Shown piece after piece: positions 1-8,825 of a stretch of 64,000 nucleotides of DNA (positions are counted from its first letter, which is position 1; the number at the start of each line of letters is the position of its first letter). The stretch comes from Raskinella chloraquaticus (SeqCode) (GTDB lineage: Bacteria > Pseudomonadota > Alphaproteobacteria > Rhizobiales > UBA4765), in NCBI GenBank assembly GCA_002365175.1, contig DEZK01000002.1:124001-188000 (forward strand), read 5' to 3'. The position numbers and the translations under genes are program-made. Under the pieces are notes generated by a model that worked only from the letters and a program-made list of their open reading frames with translations, ran no database searches and was not told where the DNA came from.

Positions 1-432
1 CCGGGCTTACGCGTGGTGGAGAAATACGCGGTGCGCTGCGGCGGCGGGCGCAATCACCGCTTCGGTCTCGATGATGCCATTCTCATCAAGGACAATCATA
101 TCGCTGTTGCCGGCGGCATCCGCCCGGCGCTGCGGCGCGCCAAGGCGTTCGCCGGCCATCTTGTGGCAATCGAGATCGAAGTCGACCGGCTCGATCAACT
201 GGTCGAGGCGCTGGATGAGGGGGTGACCGCCATCCTGCTTGATAACATGTCGCTGTCGGACATGCGCGAGGCGGTGCGGTTGACGAACGGGCGTGCGGTG
301 CTCGAGGCGTCAGGCAATGTGACCCTTCACACGGTCGCAGCGATTGCCGAAACAGGGGTTGATCTCATCTCGTCGGGGGCGCTCACCCACTCAGCGCCCA
401 ATTTCGATGTGGGCCTTGATATCGCGCTGTGA
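1..432 (+). CDS. nadC: nicotinate-nucleotide pyrophosphorylase (carboxylating), C-terminal part
   Basis: This is the 3' end of a gene that enters from the left edge; 143 residues are visible. NadC converts quinolinate and PRPP to nicotinate mononucleotide in the cytoplasm, part of de novo NAD synthesis. Family motifs seen are ILIKDNHI near visible residues 27-34, EIEVD in the centre, LLDNMS and LEASGNV, and the closing ISSGALTHSAPNFDVGL block that ends the alpha/beta barrel. The barrel's N-terminal half and the start codon lie outside the window. It converges on the next gene with only 8 bases between the stop codons. Identification is firm; nothing can be said about the operon upstream. Confidence 0.95.
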   Translation, partial: PGLRVVEKYAVRCGGGRNHRFGLDDAILIKDNHIAVAGGIRPALRRAKAFAGHLVAIEIEVDRLDQLVEALDEGVTAILLDNMSLSDMREAVRLTNGRAVLEASGNVTLHTVAAIAETGVDLISSGALTHSAPNFDVGLDIAL

Positions 433-440
433 GCGGCGAT

Positions 441-1382
441 TCACTCGTCGTTGATCGCCACTCCGGGGATAGCGTAGAAAATGTGCTCGCCGATTTTCTT
501 CATGCGCTGGAGCGAGCGGCGCCAACGCGGCGCCACATAGGCGGCGTGATAATGGGTGGAATCGCCGATTTCCTGCAGAAAATAGCGTCCGGCGATGGCG
601 TCATCGGCGATGCGCGTCGCCGTTTCCCAGGCTTCCTGATCATGCACGCGCTTCTTCGTGCCATCGCAGGCAAACGAGAACTGGCACCGGTTGCGCCAAT
701 GCTGATTTTGGAAAATGACGCCACAGATGCTGGTCGGGTAGACGCCGCTTTTCACGCGATTAAGAACGACTTGTGCCACGGCCTGCTGGCCACGCACCGG
801 CTCGCCACGGCTCTCGTAGTAGATCGCCTGGGTGAGGCAGGCATGAGCCCGTTCAAGGTCTTTGGCGGAGACGATGGAGAGATCAGCCAGGCGCGCGGGT
901 TCGGATCGCGGGGCACGGACAGGAGCCGAAGGTGCCTGTGGATCAAGACGAGCGGTCATCACCGGTAATTTGCGCAGGAAGCCGCGCTTCAACGCCGCGG
1001 CGCCATCATCGGCAAAAAGCATCGGTGCGGGGCCAACCTCTGCAAGTTCCCGGGGCGGCGTATCAGGCGGGGGCGTCTTCTGCGCAACGCTCATTGCCAG
1101 ATTGCCCTTGGCGGCGCGATTGACCCTGACAAGCACAAGCATACCGCCACCGTCCTGTTCCCGCGCAAGGCGCGGTGCGACATCGGGGGGCACGATCAGA
1201 GCTTGGTCGAGTGTCCAGGCAGGCGGCGGCGTGACCGCCAGGCGGGCTCGCAGACTGACAAGGAAGTCTACCAAGGGTGCGCTGGCATCGCTCTTTGTCA
1301 GCGGCACGCAGAGGAGAGCGGTCATCAGCGCCAGGGCGCCCCCGCACAGTCTCCACGCTTTCCACCCGACAAAACGCGACAT
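441..1382 (-). CDS. SleB/CwlJ-family cell wall hydrolase
   Basis: A predicted exported peptidoglycan hydrolase of 313 residues. The N-terminus has a basic stretch and a hydrophobic helix (about residues 10-28, ending ALMTALLCVP), consistent with a signal peptide or anchor. The C-terminal 140 residues match the Hydrolase_2 (SleB) fold: ARAHACLTQAIYYESRGEP-like start with the catalytic-type Glu in YYESRGEP, then VAQVVLNRV, CGVIFQ, CQFSFACDG and THYHAAYVAP. In spore formers this family acts in germination; in alphaproteobacteria it is thought to take part in general wall turnover. I chose ATG at 1382; an in-frame TTG at 1406 is less likely. The middle region (30-160) is Pro/Ala-rich and probably a linker. 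Confidence 0.85.
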   Translation of the reverse strand: MSRFVGWKAWRLCGGALALMTALLCVPLTKSDASAPLVDFLVSLRARLAVTPPPAWTLDQALIVPPDVAPRLAREQDGGGMLVLVRVNRAAKGNLAMSVAQKTPPPDTPPRELAEVGPAPMLFADDGAAALKRGFLRKLPVMTARLDPQAPSAPVRAPRSEPARLADLSIVSAKDLERAHACLTQAIYYESRGEPVRGQQAVAQVVLNRVKSGVYPTSICGVIFQNQHWRNRCQFSFACDGTKKRVHDQEAWETATRIADDAIAGRYFLQEIGDSTHYHAAYVAPRWRRSLQRMKKIGEHIFYAIPGVAINDE

Positions 1383-1533
1383 CACCCGACCACGCCAACG
1401 CGACAACCCGAACCGTCAAGCTGCTCACCGGCATCCGCCACGCGCGGCCTGCCGATAACCAGCAAGGATCTGGCAACCATGATAGTGTGAACATGCTTTA
1501 AAAGGGTTTAATGCGCGCGATTGCCGGGTAAAT

Positions 1534-1809
1534 TCATGGCAATGACGGGGCGAGTTGCGCGACGGCAAGATAGAGCAAGGCAGCGCCGATGAAGCCCGCG
1601 ACCCGCCAGGGCATGGTGATCGTTTGCAATCCCTTGTTGCCCGGCAGACGCATCATCACCAGATCAAGCATCAACGAGACAGCCAGTATCCACACCAGAG
1701 GCGGGAAGGATCCGCGCGCGAGGTCGGGGGCGCGAACAGCAATCACGCCACAGGCAATGCCGGCCGCCAGCATCAGGCAGAAATAGATGTGCTCGCGAGT
1801 GAACCGCAT
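1534..1809 (-). CDS. small three-helix membrane protein next to ppdK
   Basis: A 91-residue hydrophobic protein that begins MRFTREHIYFCLML five bases after the ppdK stop codon, so it is very likely co-transcribed with it. Three membrane helices can be drawn: residues about 8-26 (FCLMLAAGIACGVIAV), 38-54 (PLVWILAVSLMLDLVMM) and 70-88 (VAGFIGAALLYLAVAQL). I recognise no family or catalytic residue. A longer reading frame extends upstream to 1896 inside ppdK, but the ATG at 1809 gives a sensible membrane protein start and avoids the overlap. Function unknown. Confidence 0.7.
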   Translation of the reverse strand: MRFTREHIYFCLMLAAGIACGVIAVRAPDLARGSFPPLVWILAVSLMLDLVMMRLPGNKGLQTITMPWRVAGFIGAALLYLAVAQLAPSLP

Positions 1810-1814
1810 GCGCC

Positions 1815-4493
1815 TCAGCCCTCCTTGCCGGCGACCTTGCCGAGCGCTGCCTGCGCTGCCGACAAGCGGGCAATCGGCACGCGGAAGGGCGAGCATGACA
1901 CGTAATCAAGGCCGATCTCATGACAGAAGCCGACGGATGCCGGATCGCCGCCATGCTCGCCGCAAATGCCAAGCTTGATATCCGGCCGCGTCCTGCGCCC
2001 GCGCTCGCAGGCGATCTCGACGAGTTCGCCGACACCCTCCTGATCAAGCGACACGAACGGATCAATTTTGAGGATACCCTTCTGCGTGTACGTGCCAAGA
2101 AAGGAGGCCGCGTCATCGCGTGAAATGCCGTAGACGGTCTGGGTGAGATCATTAGTGCCAAAGGAGAAGAACTCGGCACTGGCGGCAATGTCGGCGGCGC
2201 GGAGCGCGGCGCGCGGCAGCTCGATCATGGTGCCGACCTGATAGTCGATTCCAACCTTGCTTTCGGCGATGACGGCGTCCGCCATCTTCTTGATCGAGGC
2301 GTGCACCAGATCGAATTCGGCACGGGTGGCGATGAGCGGCACCATGATTTCCGGCACCACCGGCGTGCCGGTTTTGCGGGCGGCGATGACGGCTGCCTCG
2401 AAGATGGCGCGCGCCTGCATTTCGGCGATCTCGGGGAAGGCAATCGCCAGCCGGCAACCGCGGAAACCCAACATGGGGTTGAATTCGTGCAGTTCGGCAG
2501 CGCGGCGCTTCAGGCGCTCGGGCGTTGCCCCCATGGCGGCGGCGACTTCGGCGATTTCCTCATCGCTGTGCGGCAGGAATTCATGCAGCGGCGGATCCAG
2601 AAGGCGGATGGTGACAGGAAGGCCTGCCATGATCTCGAAGAGATCGACAAAATCCTGGCGCTGGACCGGCAGCAATTTTGCGAGCGCCGCGCGCCGACCT
2701 TCTTCATCTTCCGACAGGATCATCTCGCGCACGGCGCGGATGCGCTCCTCATCAAAGAACATATGCTCGGTGCGGCAAAGGCCGATACCCTCGGCACCGA
2801 ACTGGCGGGCGGTGCGGGCATCAGCCGGTGTATCGGCATTGGCGCGCACGCCCAGACGCCGCGAGCCATCCGCCCATTCCATGATACGGGCGAAATCACC
2901 AGAGAGTTCCGGCTGCAGCATATCCACGCGCCCGCGCAGCACCTCGCCCTTCGAGCCGTCGATGGTGATGAATTCGCCCTTCTTCAGCACCACCTTGCCG
3001 GAGGTCAACGTCTCGGCGGCGTAATCGACCCGAATGCCGCCGGCGCCTGAAACGCAGGGCTTGCCCATGCCGCGCGCCACCACGGCGGCGTGCGAGGTCA
3101 TGCCACCGCGCGTGGTGAGAATGCCTTCGGCAGCGTGCATGCCGTGAATATCCTCGGGCGAGGTTTCGACACGCACCAGGATGACGGCGCGGCCTTGCGC
3201 TTTCAGCGCTTCCGCCTCATCGGGAGTGAAGACGATTTCTCCTGTCGCAGCACCGGGCGAGGCCGGAAGTCCGCTGGCGATGACGTCGCGCCTGGCCTTG
3301 GGATCAATCGTTGGATGGAGCAACTGGTCAAGCGACGAGGGGTCGATACGCAGCACGGCTTCGGAAGGCGAGATGACACCGGCCTCGGCAAGGTCGACCG
3401 CGATCTTGAGCGCTGCCTTGGCGGTACGTTTGCCGCTGCGCGTCTGCAGCATCCACAGCCGGCTTTCCTCGATGGTGAACTCGATGTCCTGCATGTCGCG
3501 GTAATGGCTCTCCAGCCGGCCGCAGATGGCAAGGAATTCGCCGTAGGCTTTGGGCATCAGCCTTTCGAGCGACGGGCGATCGGAGCCGGCGGCAAGGCGG
3601 GCCTTTTCGGAAATATCCTGCGGGGTGCGGATGCCGGCCACCACGTCTTCGCCCTGGGCGTTGACAAGGAATTCGCCGTATATCTCGTTAACCCCCGTTG
3701 ACGGGTTGCGGGTGAAGGCGACACCGGTTGCCGAGGTTTCACCCATATTGCCAAACACCATCGCCTGGATGTTGACCGCTGTTCCCCATTCCTGCGGAAT
3801 CTGGTGCAGACGGCGATAGGTGATGGCGCGCTGGTTCATCCATGATGCGAAGACGGCACCGATGGCACCCCACAATTGCGCTAACGGGTCTTGCGGGAAG
3901 GGGCGGCCGAGATGCTTTTCCACGAGCGCCTTGTAATCGACGATCAGCTTTTCCCAGTCGGCGGCGCCGAGATCGGTATCAAGGACGTGGCCATGGCGCT
4001 CCTTGTAGTCCTCAAGCTTCTCCTCGAAATGGGCATGCTCAATCCCCAGCACCACGTCAGAATACATGGTGATGAAGCGGCGATAGCTGTCATAGGCAAA
4101 GCGCTGATTGCCGGTCTTGCGAGCCAGGCCGGCAACGGTGGCATCATTGAGACCAAGGTTGAGAACGGTGTCCATCATGCCGGGCATGGAGGCGCGCGCG
4201 CCGGAGCGGACCGATACCAGCAGCGGGTTTTCAGCGTCGCCAAAACCCTTGCCGACCTGTGTGCCGATGGCGGCCAGCGCCTTGGCCACCTCATCGCGCA
4301 ATTGCGGCGGGTAGCTGCTGTCGTGATCGTAGAAATAGGTGCAGGCTTCGGTGGTGATGGTGAAACCCGGCGGCACCGGCAGGCCGAGATTGGCCATTTC
4401 GGCAAGATTGGCCCCTTTGCCACCGAGAAGATTACGCAGATCGGAGCGTCCTTCAGCTTTTCCCTCGCCGAACGAATAAACCCACTTCGTCAT
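1815..4493 (-). CDS. ppdK: pyruvate, phosphate dikinase
   Basis: An 892-residue PPDK, full length for the family. It interconverts pyruvate, ATP and phosphate with phosphoenolpyruvate, AMP and pyrophosphate, and supports gluconeogenesis. Order of domains: N-terminal ATP-grasp (LLGGKGANLAEM near residue 22, SVRSGARASMPGMMDT near 95), phosphohistidine domain with the catalytic His in GGMTSHAAVV (about residue 468), then the PEP-binding barrel with GLCRTEHMFF, EFLPH, EIMVPLI, SFGTNDLTQ and the C-terminal ICGEHGGDP cysteine. ATG at 4493 (MTKWVYSFGEG) is preferred to the upstream TTG/ATG extension, which would run through the leader inverted repeat. A small membrane gene follows by 5 bases. Confidence 0.97.
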   Translation of the reverse strand: MTKWVYSFGEGKAEGRSDLRNLLGGKGANLAEMANLGLPVPPGFTITTEACTYFYDHDSSYPPQLRDEVAKALAAIGTQVGKGFGDAENPLLVSVRSGARASMPGMMDTVLNLGLNDATVAGLARKTGNQRFAYDSYRRFITMYSDVVLGIEHAHFEEKLEDYKERHGHVLDTDLGAADWEKLIVDYKALVEKHLGRPFPQDPLAQLWGAIGAVFASWMNQRAITYRRLHQIPQEWGTAVNIQAMVFGNMGETSATGVAFTRNPSTGVNEIYGEFLVNAQGEDVVAGIRTPQDISEKARLAAGSDRPSLERLMPKAYGEFLAICGRLESHYRDMQDIEFTIEESRLWMLQTRSGKRTAKAALKIAVDLAEAGVISPSEAVLRIDPSSLDQLLHPTIDPKARRDVIASGLPASPGAATGEIVFTPDEAEALKAQGRAVILVRVETSPEDIHGMHAAEGILTTRGGMTSHAAVVARGMGKPCVSGAGGIRVDYAAETLTSGKVVLKKGEFITIDGSKGEVLRGRVDMLQPELSGDFARIMEWADGSRRLGVRANADTPADARTARQFGAEGIGLCRTEHMFFDEERIRAVREMILSEDEEGRRAALAKLLPVQRQDFVDLFEIMAGLPVTIRLLDPPLHEFLPHSDEEIAEVAAAMGATPERLKRRAAELHEFNPMLGFRGCRLAIAFPEIAEMQARAIFEAAVIAARKTGTPVVPEIMVPLIATRAEFDLVHASIKKMADAVIAESKVGIDYQVGTMIELPRAALRAADIAASAEFFSFGTNDLTQTVYGISRDDAASFLGTYTQKGILKIDPFVSLDQEGVGELVEIACERGRRTRPDIKLGICGEHGGDPASVGFCHEIGLDYVSCSPFRVPIARLSAAQAALGKVAGKEG

Positions 4494-4521
4494 GATCAGA
4501 CCTGTCCTCTTGTCACCCGTG

Positions 4522-4560
4522 AGCGCGTTTCGTCTTGAGGTGTTCAAAGCGAAACGCGCT
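4522..4560. promoter_or_regulatory. long inverted repeat in the ppdK leader
   Basis: Perfect 11-base arms AGCGCGTTTCG (4522-4532) and CGAAACGCGCT (4550-4560) flank 17 bases that hold a second nested pair, TTGA (4535-4538) and TCAA (4544-4547), around a 5-base loop. It lies 29-67 bases upstream of the ppdK ATG. It could act as RNA structure in the leader or as a DNA operator. No T-run follows on the minus strand, so it is not a simple intrinsic terminator. Confidence 0.6.
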
Positions 4561-4730
4561 TTGTCTATCTCTTTTGTCGCCTGATGATTGCAAAAAGTCG
4601 CTCACACTCTTTTGCCACAGCCTCCAGGGCGCCGCATGCGCGCGACCTTCTGGCCGAAACGTGGTGTTTTGTCTATCCGACGAAGGGTGCCGGGCAGGCA
4701 TCCCGTCATGCTACCATCACCAGGCGGCAA

Positions 4731-6557
4731 TCAACCGCCCTGACCGGTCGGGGTGGCAGCACCCGTTGCGGGCCGTGCCTCGGCGGCTGGCAATTCACCT
4801 GTGCGCAGTTTTTCCACGATCACCGCCAGATCGGCCTCTTCCGGTTTCAGATCGCGGGCATGGCTCCATTGAAAGCGGGCCTCAAGGACACGCCCAAGCT
4901 TGAAATAGACATCACCCAGATGATCATTGATCACCGGATCGCCGGGCATTCTCTCGATGGCTTTTTCCAGCCATATCAACGCTTCATTGTAATTGCCCAG
5001 GCGATAATAGGCCCAGCCCACCGAATCGAGGATAGCCCCATCCTCCGGCCGCAACTCGACGGCGCGATGCAGCATGGCCAGGGCTTCGGTGAGGTTCAGA
5101 TGGCGATCAACCCACGAATAACCCAGATAATTGAGCACCTCGGGGCGTTCGGGCTGAAGCTCCAGCGCCTTCTTCAGATCGCGTTCGGCGAGGTCCCATT
5201 TCTTGTCGCGCTCCAGGCAGGTGGCGCGCGAAAAAAACCAGGTCCAATGGCGCGGTTTCGGGTCAGCGACGAGGGCGATTGCCGCGTCATAGGAGGTGAT
5301 TGCCTCGGCCCAGCGTTTCTTGATGCGCAGAATATTGGCGCGCGTCACCAGCGCATCGACATCGTTCGGGTTGGCGGCAATGATCCTGTCGAGCTTCAGC
5401 AACGCATCATCGGTGCGCGCCAGATCATCCAGCGCCAATGCCTGCTGCAGGTCGGCCGAGCGGCGCATCGGTGAGGTGCGGGGCACGCGTTCATAGAGTG
5501 CGACTGCCCGCTCGGTCCGCTTCATCTGGTCCATGAGATCGCCCAGCGACAGCAGCGCCAGCGCATTGTCGTCGTCCAGGTAAGTGGCAAGGTTGAAATA
5601 GATGGCGGCGATATCCTGGCCATCATCGCGGGCAAGCGCCGAGCCAAGCCCGAGCAGAACCTCGGCAGCGCCGCGCCGGGCATCGCGGATCATCGGCGCA
5701 ATCGGCTTTTTGGCTGCAATGTCCTGCTTCAAGGCTTTGGCGATGGGGTTTTCGGGAGCGCGGCTGAGAAAATTGTCGAGCACGACCAATGCCTGATCGC
5801 GCTCTCCATTGCGGGCGAGCAGGCGCGCCTGCGCTTCCATAAGCCGCAGGCCATAGGGATCAGCCCTGTAGGCTGCAGCGATGCGCCGGCTGGCTTCGGC
5901 ACGCAACTGGCTGACTTCGTCGCGGCGCTTGTCGTCCGCCCCTTTGGCGCTTTCAGTGCGGCGCGCGGCGACGTCATTGATGAGGCCGCCATGATAGTCG
6001 CGAAAAACGTCGTAAAATTCCGCCCCCTTGAGCTTGGTCAGAATGGTCAAAGCTTCCTGTGTCTGGCCAGCTCCCTGGGCTGCCCAGGCGGCGAGCAGAC
6101 CGGCGGTGATGTCGACATCTCCCCCCTTGTCGCCCGATGACAGGATGGATTGAGCTGATGCGTAACGCTGGTTGCGCATGGAGCGCACCGCCAGCACCAG
6201 CCGGCTCAGACGATCGCTGGGATCACGCTCCATCACGAGCGTTGCAAGTTCACTGGCGCGGCCGATATCGCCAGCCGACAGGCGAAGAAGGAAGGCGCGT
6301 GCCAGAAGCTCATTATTTGCCGGATCGATACGATAGGCGCTGTCAAAGAATTGGGCAGCAGCCGCGACGTCCTGCGCGGCGGCGGCGGAGCGGGCGGCAA
6401 GATAAGTGCCGGATAATGTTCGCAACAAGGATTGGCGCCCGTCATCGACGCCGGCAAAGCCGCGCGCGGGTGCGGCCCGCTCCGCCATCGCTGCGGGTGC
6501 CAGCGCCAGGCTGATCGTGACAAGAAAAAAGCGGGCTGACACAGTCAGTGACGGCAT
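4731..6557 (-). CDS. periplasmic tetratricopeptide-repeat protein
   Basis: A 608-residue protein with a cleavable-looking signal peptide (MPSLTVSARFFLVTIS..., cut near AMAERAAP) followed almost entirely by TPR units. Clear repeats include AAAAAQFFDSAYRIDPANNE near the N-terminus, then ALLKLDRIIAANPNDVDALV, AERDLKKALELQPERPEVLN, ALAMLHRAVELRPEDGAILD and ALIWLEKAIERMPGDPVIND in the C-terminal third. TPR arrays are protein-binding scaffolds; the partner is unknown. Homologues commonly sit near ispE, ispB and ETF-QO genes in rhizobia, which fits this neighbourhood. ATG 6557 was chosen because it opens the signal peptide; an upstream in-frame codon at 6599 only adds a charged tail. No enzyme motif seen. 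Confidence 0.85.
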   Translation of the reverse strand: MPSLTVSARFFLVTISLALAPAAMAERAAPARGFAGVDDGRQSLLRTLSGTYLAARSAAAAQDVAAAAQFFDSAYRIDPANNELLARAFLLRLSAGDIGRASELATLVMERDPSDRLSRLVLAVRSMRNQRYASAQSILSSGDKGGDVDITAGLLAAWAAQGAGQTQEALTILTKLKGAEFYDVFRDYHGGLINDVAARRTESAKGADDKRRDEVSQLRAEASRRIAAAYRADPYGLRLMEAQARLLARNGERDQALVVLDNFLSRAPENPIAKALKQDIAAKKPIAPMIRDARRGAAEVLLGLGSALARDDGQDIAAIYFNLATYLDDDNALALLSLGDLMDQMKRTERAVALYERVPRTSPMRRSADLQQALALDDLARTDDALLKLDRIIAANPNDVDALVTRANILRIKKRWAEAITSYDAAIALVADPKPRHWTWFFSRATCLERDKKWDLAERDLKKALELQPERPEVLNYLGYSWVDRHLNLTEALAMLHRAVELRPEDGAILDSVGWAYYRLGNYNEALIWLEKAIERMPGDPVINDHLGDVYFKLGRVLEARFQWSHARDLKPEEADLAVIVEKLRTGELPAAEARPATGAATPTGQGG

Positions 6558-6672
6558 TGGATCAATTTCCGGAAAGAAGAGGGCCCGTCGCTTGGGCAAT
6601 CAATACGGCGCAACCATGACCGCTCGCGGTATCAAGGGCAAGAGTGCGCAGTACTGACTACCGTCACGACAA

Positions 6673-6702
6673 TTGACGGGTGGCGTGAAAGCGACCTAAT
6701 CC
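6673..6702 (+). promoter_or_regulatory. possible promoter of the S49 peptidase gene
   Basis: TTGACG at 6673-6678 and TAATCC at 6697-6702 are separated by 18 bases, in the divergent gap before the S49 gene. The predicted transcript would begin almost at the ATG (6710), implying a leaderless or nearly leaderless message. Pattern match only. Confidence 0.3.
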
Positions 6703-6709
6703 ATGGGTC

Positions 6710-7597
6710 ATGATAACACATATTCTTGATCACCGGTTGGTCCGCTGGCTTCTGCCCGCCCGTTTGCGCGCCGCGCGCGTCGTGATCCCGGTTATACGCC
6801 TCAGCGGGGTTATTGCGGCCGAGAGTGCTTCGCCGCTGTCGCGCAACAATCTGTCGCTATCGGTCATCGCCGAGGCGCTCGAGAAAGCGTTTTCTGATAA
6901 AAAGGCGCCAGCCATCGCGCTCATCATCAATTCGCCAGGTGGCTCGCCGGTACAATCGCACATGATCTACAAGCGCATCCGCGCACTCGCCGTCGAACAT
7001 GGCAAGGCGGTGATCGGCTTTGTCGAGGATGCGGCGGCCTCGGGCGGCTATATGATTGCCTGCGCGGCGGACGACATTTATGCCGACCCGTCGTCAGTGG
7101 TCGGGTCGATTGGCGTGATTTCCGCCGGATTTGGCTTTAGCGAAGCCATTTCACGACTGGGAATCGAGCGCCGCGTCGTTACTGCCGGCTCGCGCAAGGG
7201 GATGCTTGATCCGTTCAGTGCCGTTAACGCAGACGATGTCGAGCGGTTGAAACGCCTGCAGGCGCGGGTCCACGACGTGTTCGTGTCGCTGGTGCGCGCG
7301 CGGCGCGGCGCCAAGCTGATGGAGAGCGAAACCGATCTGTTCACAGGTGAATTCTGGTCGGGCGCACAGGCCCTGGAGCTTGGGCTCATCGACGGGCTTG
7401 GTGATATCCGTGCCGTGCTGCGGGAGCGCTTCGGCGACAAGGCCAAGATCGCGCTGATCTCGTCGGAGCGCGGTTTTTTCTCACGCCGCTCACCGGCGAT
7501 CGCCGCGAACATCAGCACGCGACTGGCTGAAGCGATGCTTGACCGGGTGATCGCACGCCTCGACGAGCGCAGCCTGTGGGCGCGATTTGGGCTGTGA
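6710..7597 (+). CDS. S49 (SppA/SohB-type) serine peptidase
   Basis: A 295-residue membrane-associated serine protease of the ClpP/crotonase fold. The short SppA form uses a Ser-Lys dyad: Ser111 in AAASGGYMIACAAD and Lys163 in GSRKGMLDPF are both present with the usual spacing. The oxyanion-type INSPGGSP motif is at residues 73-80 and SVVGSIGV at 129-136. The N-terminus (VRWLLPARLRAARVVIPVIRL) is only weakly hydrophobic, so membrane attachment is uncertain. In bacteria SppA-type proteases degrade remnant signal peptides or misfolded membrane proteins. It heads a plus-strand run leading into glyQ, an order known in several rhizobia. Confidence 0.9.
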   Translation: MITHILDHRLVRWLLPARLRAARVVIPVIRLSGVIAAESASPLSRNNLSLSVIAEALEKAFSDKKAPAIALIINSPGGSPVQSHMIYKRIRALAVEHGKAVIGFVEDAAASGGYMIACAADDIYADPSSVVGSIGVISAGFGFSEAISRLGIERRVVTAGSRKGMLDPFSAVNADDVERLKRLQARVHDVFVSLVRARRGAKLMESETDLFTGEFWSGAQALELGLIDGLGDIRAVLRERFGDKAKIALISSERGFFSRRSPAIAANISTRLAEAMLDRVIARLDERSLWARFGL

Positions 7598-7667
7598 AGG
7601 CGTATTTTTTGCCTTGCTTTTGCCGCAAGCCCTCGCAAGACTTAAGCATCTGACAAGGGAGAGACGC

Positions 7668-7862
7668 ATGCCGCCCATCCTATTTGCCGCCGCGGTCGCT
7701 GGGAGCGCATTCCTTGCTTTTCGGCTGTTGCGTCAGGCGAACCAGCGCGTCGTCATTCGGCGCACAGCGGCACAGCGCCAGCGCGCTCCTGTCGATTCGC
7801 TCATCCGCGATCCTGAAACCGGAATCTATCGCCCGTCATCATCACCGGACCGGCGCAGCTGA
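7668..7862 (+). CDS. small membrane-anchored hypothetical protein
   Basis: A 64-residue protein starting at ATG 7668, preceded by a good ribosome site (AAGGGAGAG, about 7656-7664). Residues 3-20 form one hydrophobic helix (PPILFAAAVAGSAFLAFRLL). A basic segment (RRTAAQRQR) and a short tail with DPETGIYRPSS follow. The layout suggests a single-pass inner-membrane protein with a cytoplasmic tail. I know of no named family for it. It lies between the S49 peptidase and glyQ with 70 and 40 bases on either side, in the same direction. An upstream extension to 7587 overlaps the S49 gene and is not needed. Confidence 0.65.
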   Translation: MPPILFAAAVAGSAFLAFRLLRQANQRVVIRRTAAQRQRAPVDSLIRDPETGIYRPSSSPDRRS

Positions 7863-7902
7863 CGGCTTGTCCTGAACCGCGTCTGCCTGTAATGCGGCGT
7901 TT

Positions 7903-8823
7903 ATGGCCCATTCTTCCTCCCCGCTCGATCCCGCACGTTCCTTTCAAGGACTGATCCTCACCCTGCAACGCTTCTGGGCGGAGCAGGGCTGCGTGATTTT
8001 GCAACCTTATGACATGGAGGTGGGCGCCGGCACGTTTCATCCGGCCACGACGTTGCGCGCGCTGGGGCCAAAACCATGGCGCGCGGCCTATGTGCAGCCC
8101 TCGCGCCGTCCCAAGGACGGGCGCTATGGCGAGAACCCCAACCGCCTTCAGCATTATTATCAATTTCAGGTGATCTTGAAGCCGAACCCGCCCGATCTGC
8201 AGAAACTCTATCTCGCCTCGCTGGCGCAGATCGGCATCGACATGGGAATCCACGATGTGCGATTCGTCGAGGATGACTGGGAAAGTCCGACGCTGGGTGC
8301 CTGGGGCCTTGGCTGGGAGTGCTGGTGTGATGGCATGGAAGTCTCGCAATTCACCTATTTCCAGCAGGTGGCGGGCTTTGAATGCGCGCCGGTGGCAGGC
8401 GAGCTGACCTATGGGCTGGAGCGCCTGGCCATGTATGTGCAAGGCGTCGAGAACGTCTACGATCTCAATTTCAACGGCCTCGAGGGCGCCGACCGGATCA
8501 GCTACGGCGACGTCTTCCTGCAGGCCGAGCAGGAATATTCGCGGCACAATTTCGAGCATGCCGATACCGGCATGCTGTTCAAGCAGTTCGAGATGGCCGA
8601 GAGCGCCTGTCACAGCTATCTGGCGGCGGGGCAAGCGGGAGACAAGCATCTGATGGCGCTGCCCGCCTATGACCAGTGCATCAAGGCAAGCCATGTATTC
8701 AACCTGCTGGATGCGCGCGGCGTCATCTCGGTGACCGAGCGGCAGGGCTATATTCTGCGGGTGCGGGAACTCGCCAAGGCGTGCGGGACGGCATACCTGC
8801 AGACGAGGGATGGTGGCAGGTGA
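7903..8823 (+). CDS. glyQ: glycine--tRNA ligase alpha subunit
   Basis: A 306-residue class II aminoacyl-tRNA synthetase alpha chain, the normal size. With GlyS it forms the bacterial heterotetramer that charges tRNA-Gly. Motifs include FWAEQGCVILQPYDMEVGAG at the start, RYGENPNRLQHYYQFQVILK (motif 2) and GLERLAMYVQGV (motif 3-like). The window places two unrelated small genes between glyQ and glyS. The stop codon is 2 bases before the ATG of the following VOC gene. Confidence 0.97.
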   Translation: MAHSSSPLDPARSFQGLILTLQRFWAEQGCVILQPYDMEVGAGTFHPATTLRALGPKPWRAAYVQPSRRPKDGRYGENPNRLQHYYQFQVILKPNPPDLQKLYLASLAQIGIDMGIHDVRFVEDDWESPTLGAWGLGWECWCDGMEVSQFTYFQQVAGFECAPVAGELTYGLERLAMYVQGVENVYDLNFNGLEGADRISYGDVFLQAEQEYSRHNFEHADTGMLFKQFEMAESACHSYLAAGQAGDKHLMALPAYDQCIKASHVFNLLDARGVISVTERQGYILRVRELAKACGTAYLQTRDGGR

Positions 8824-8825
8824 AG

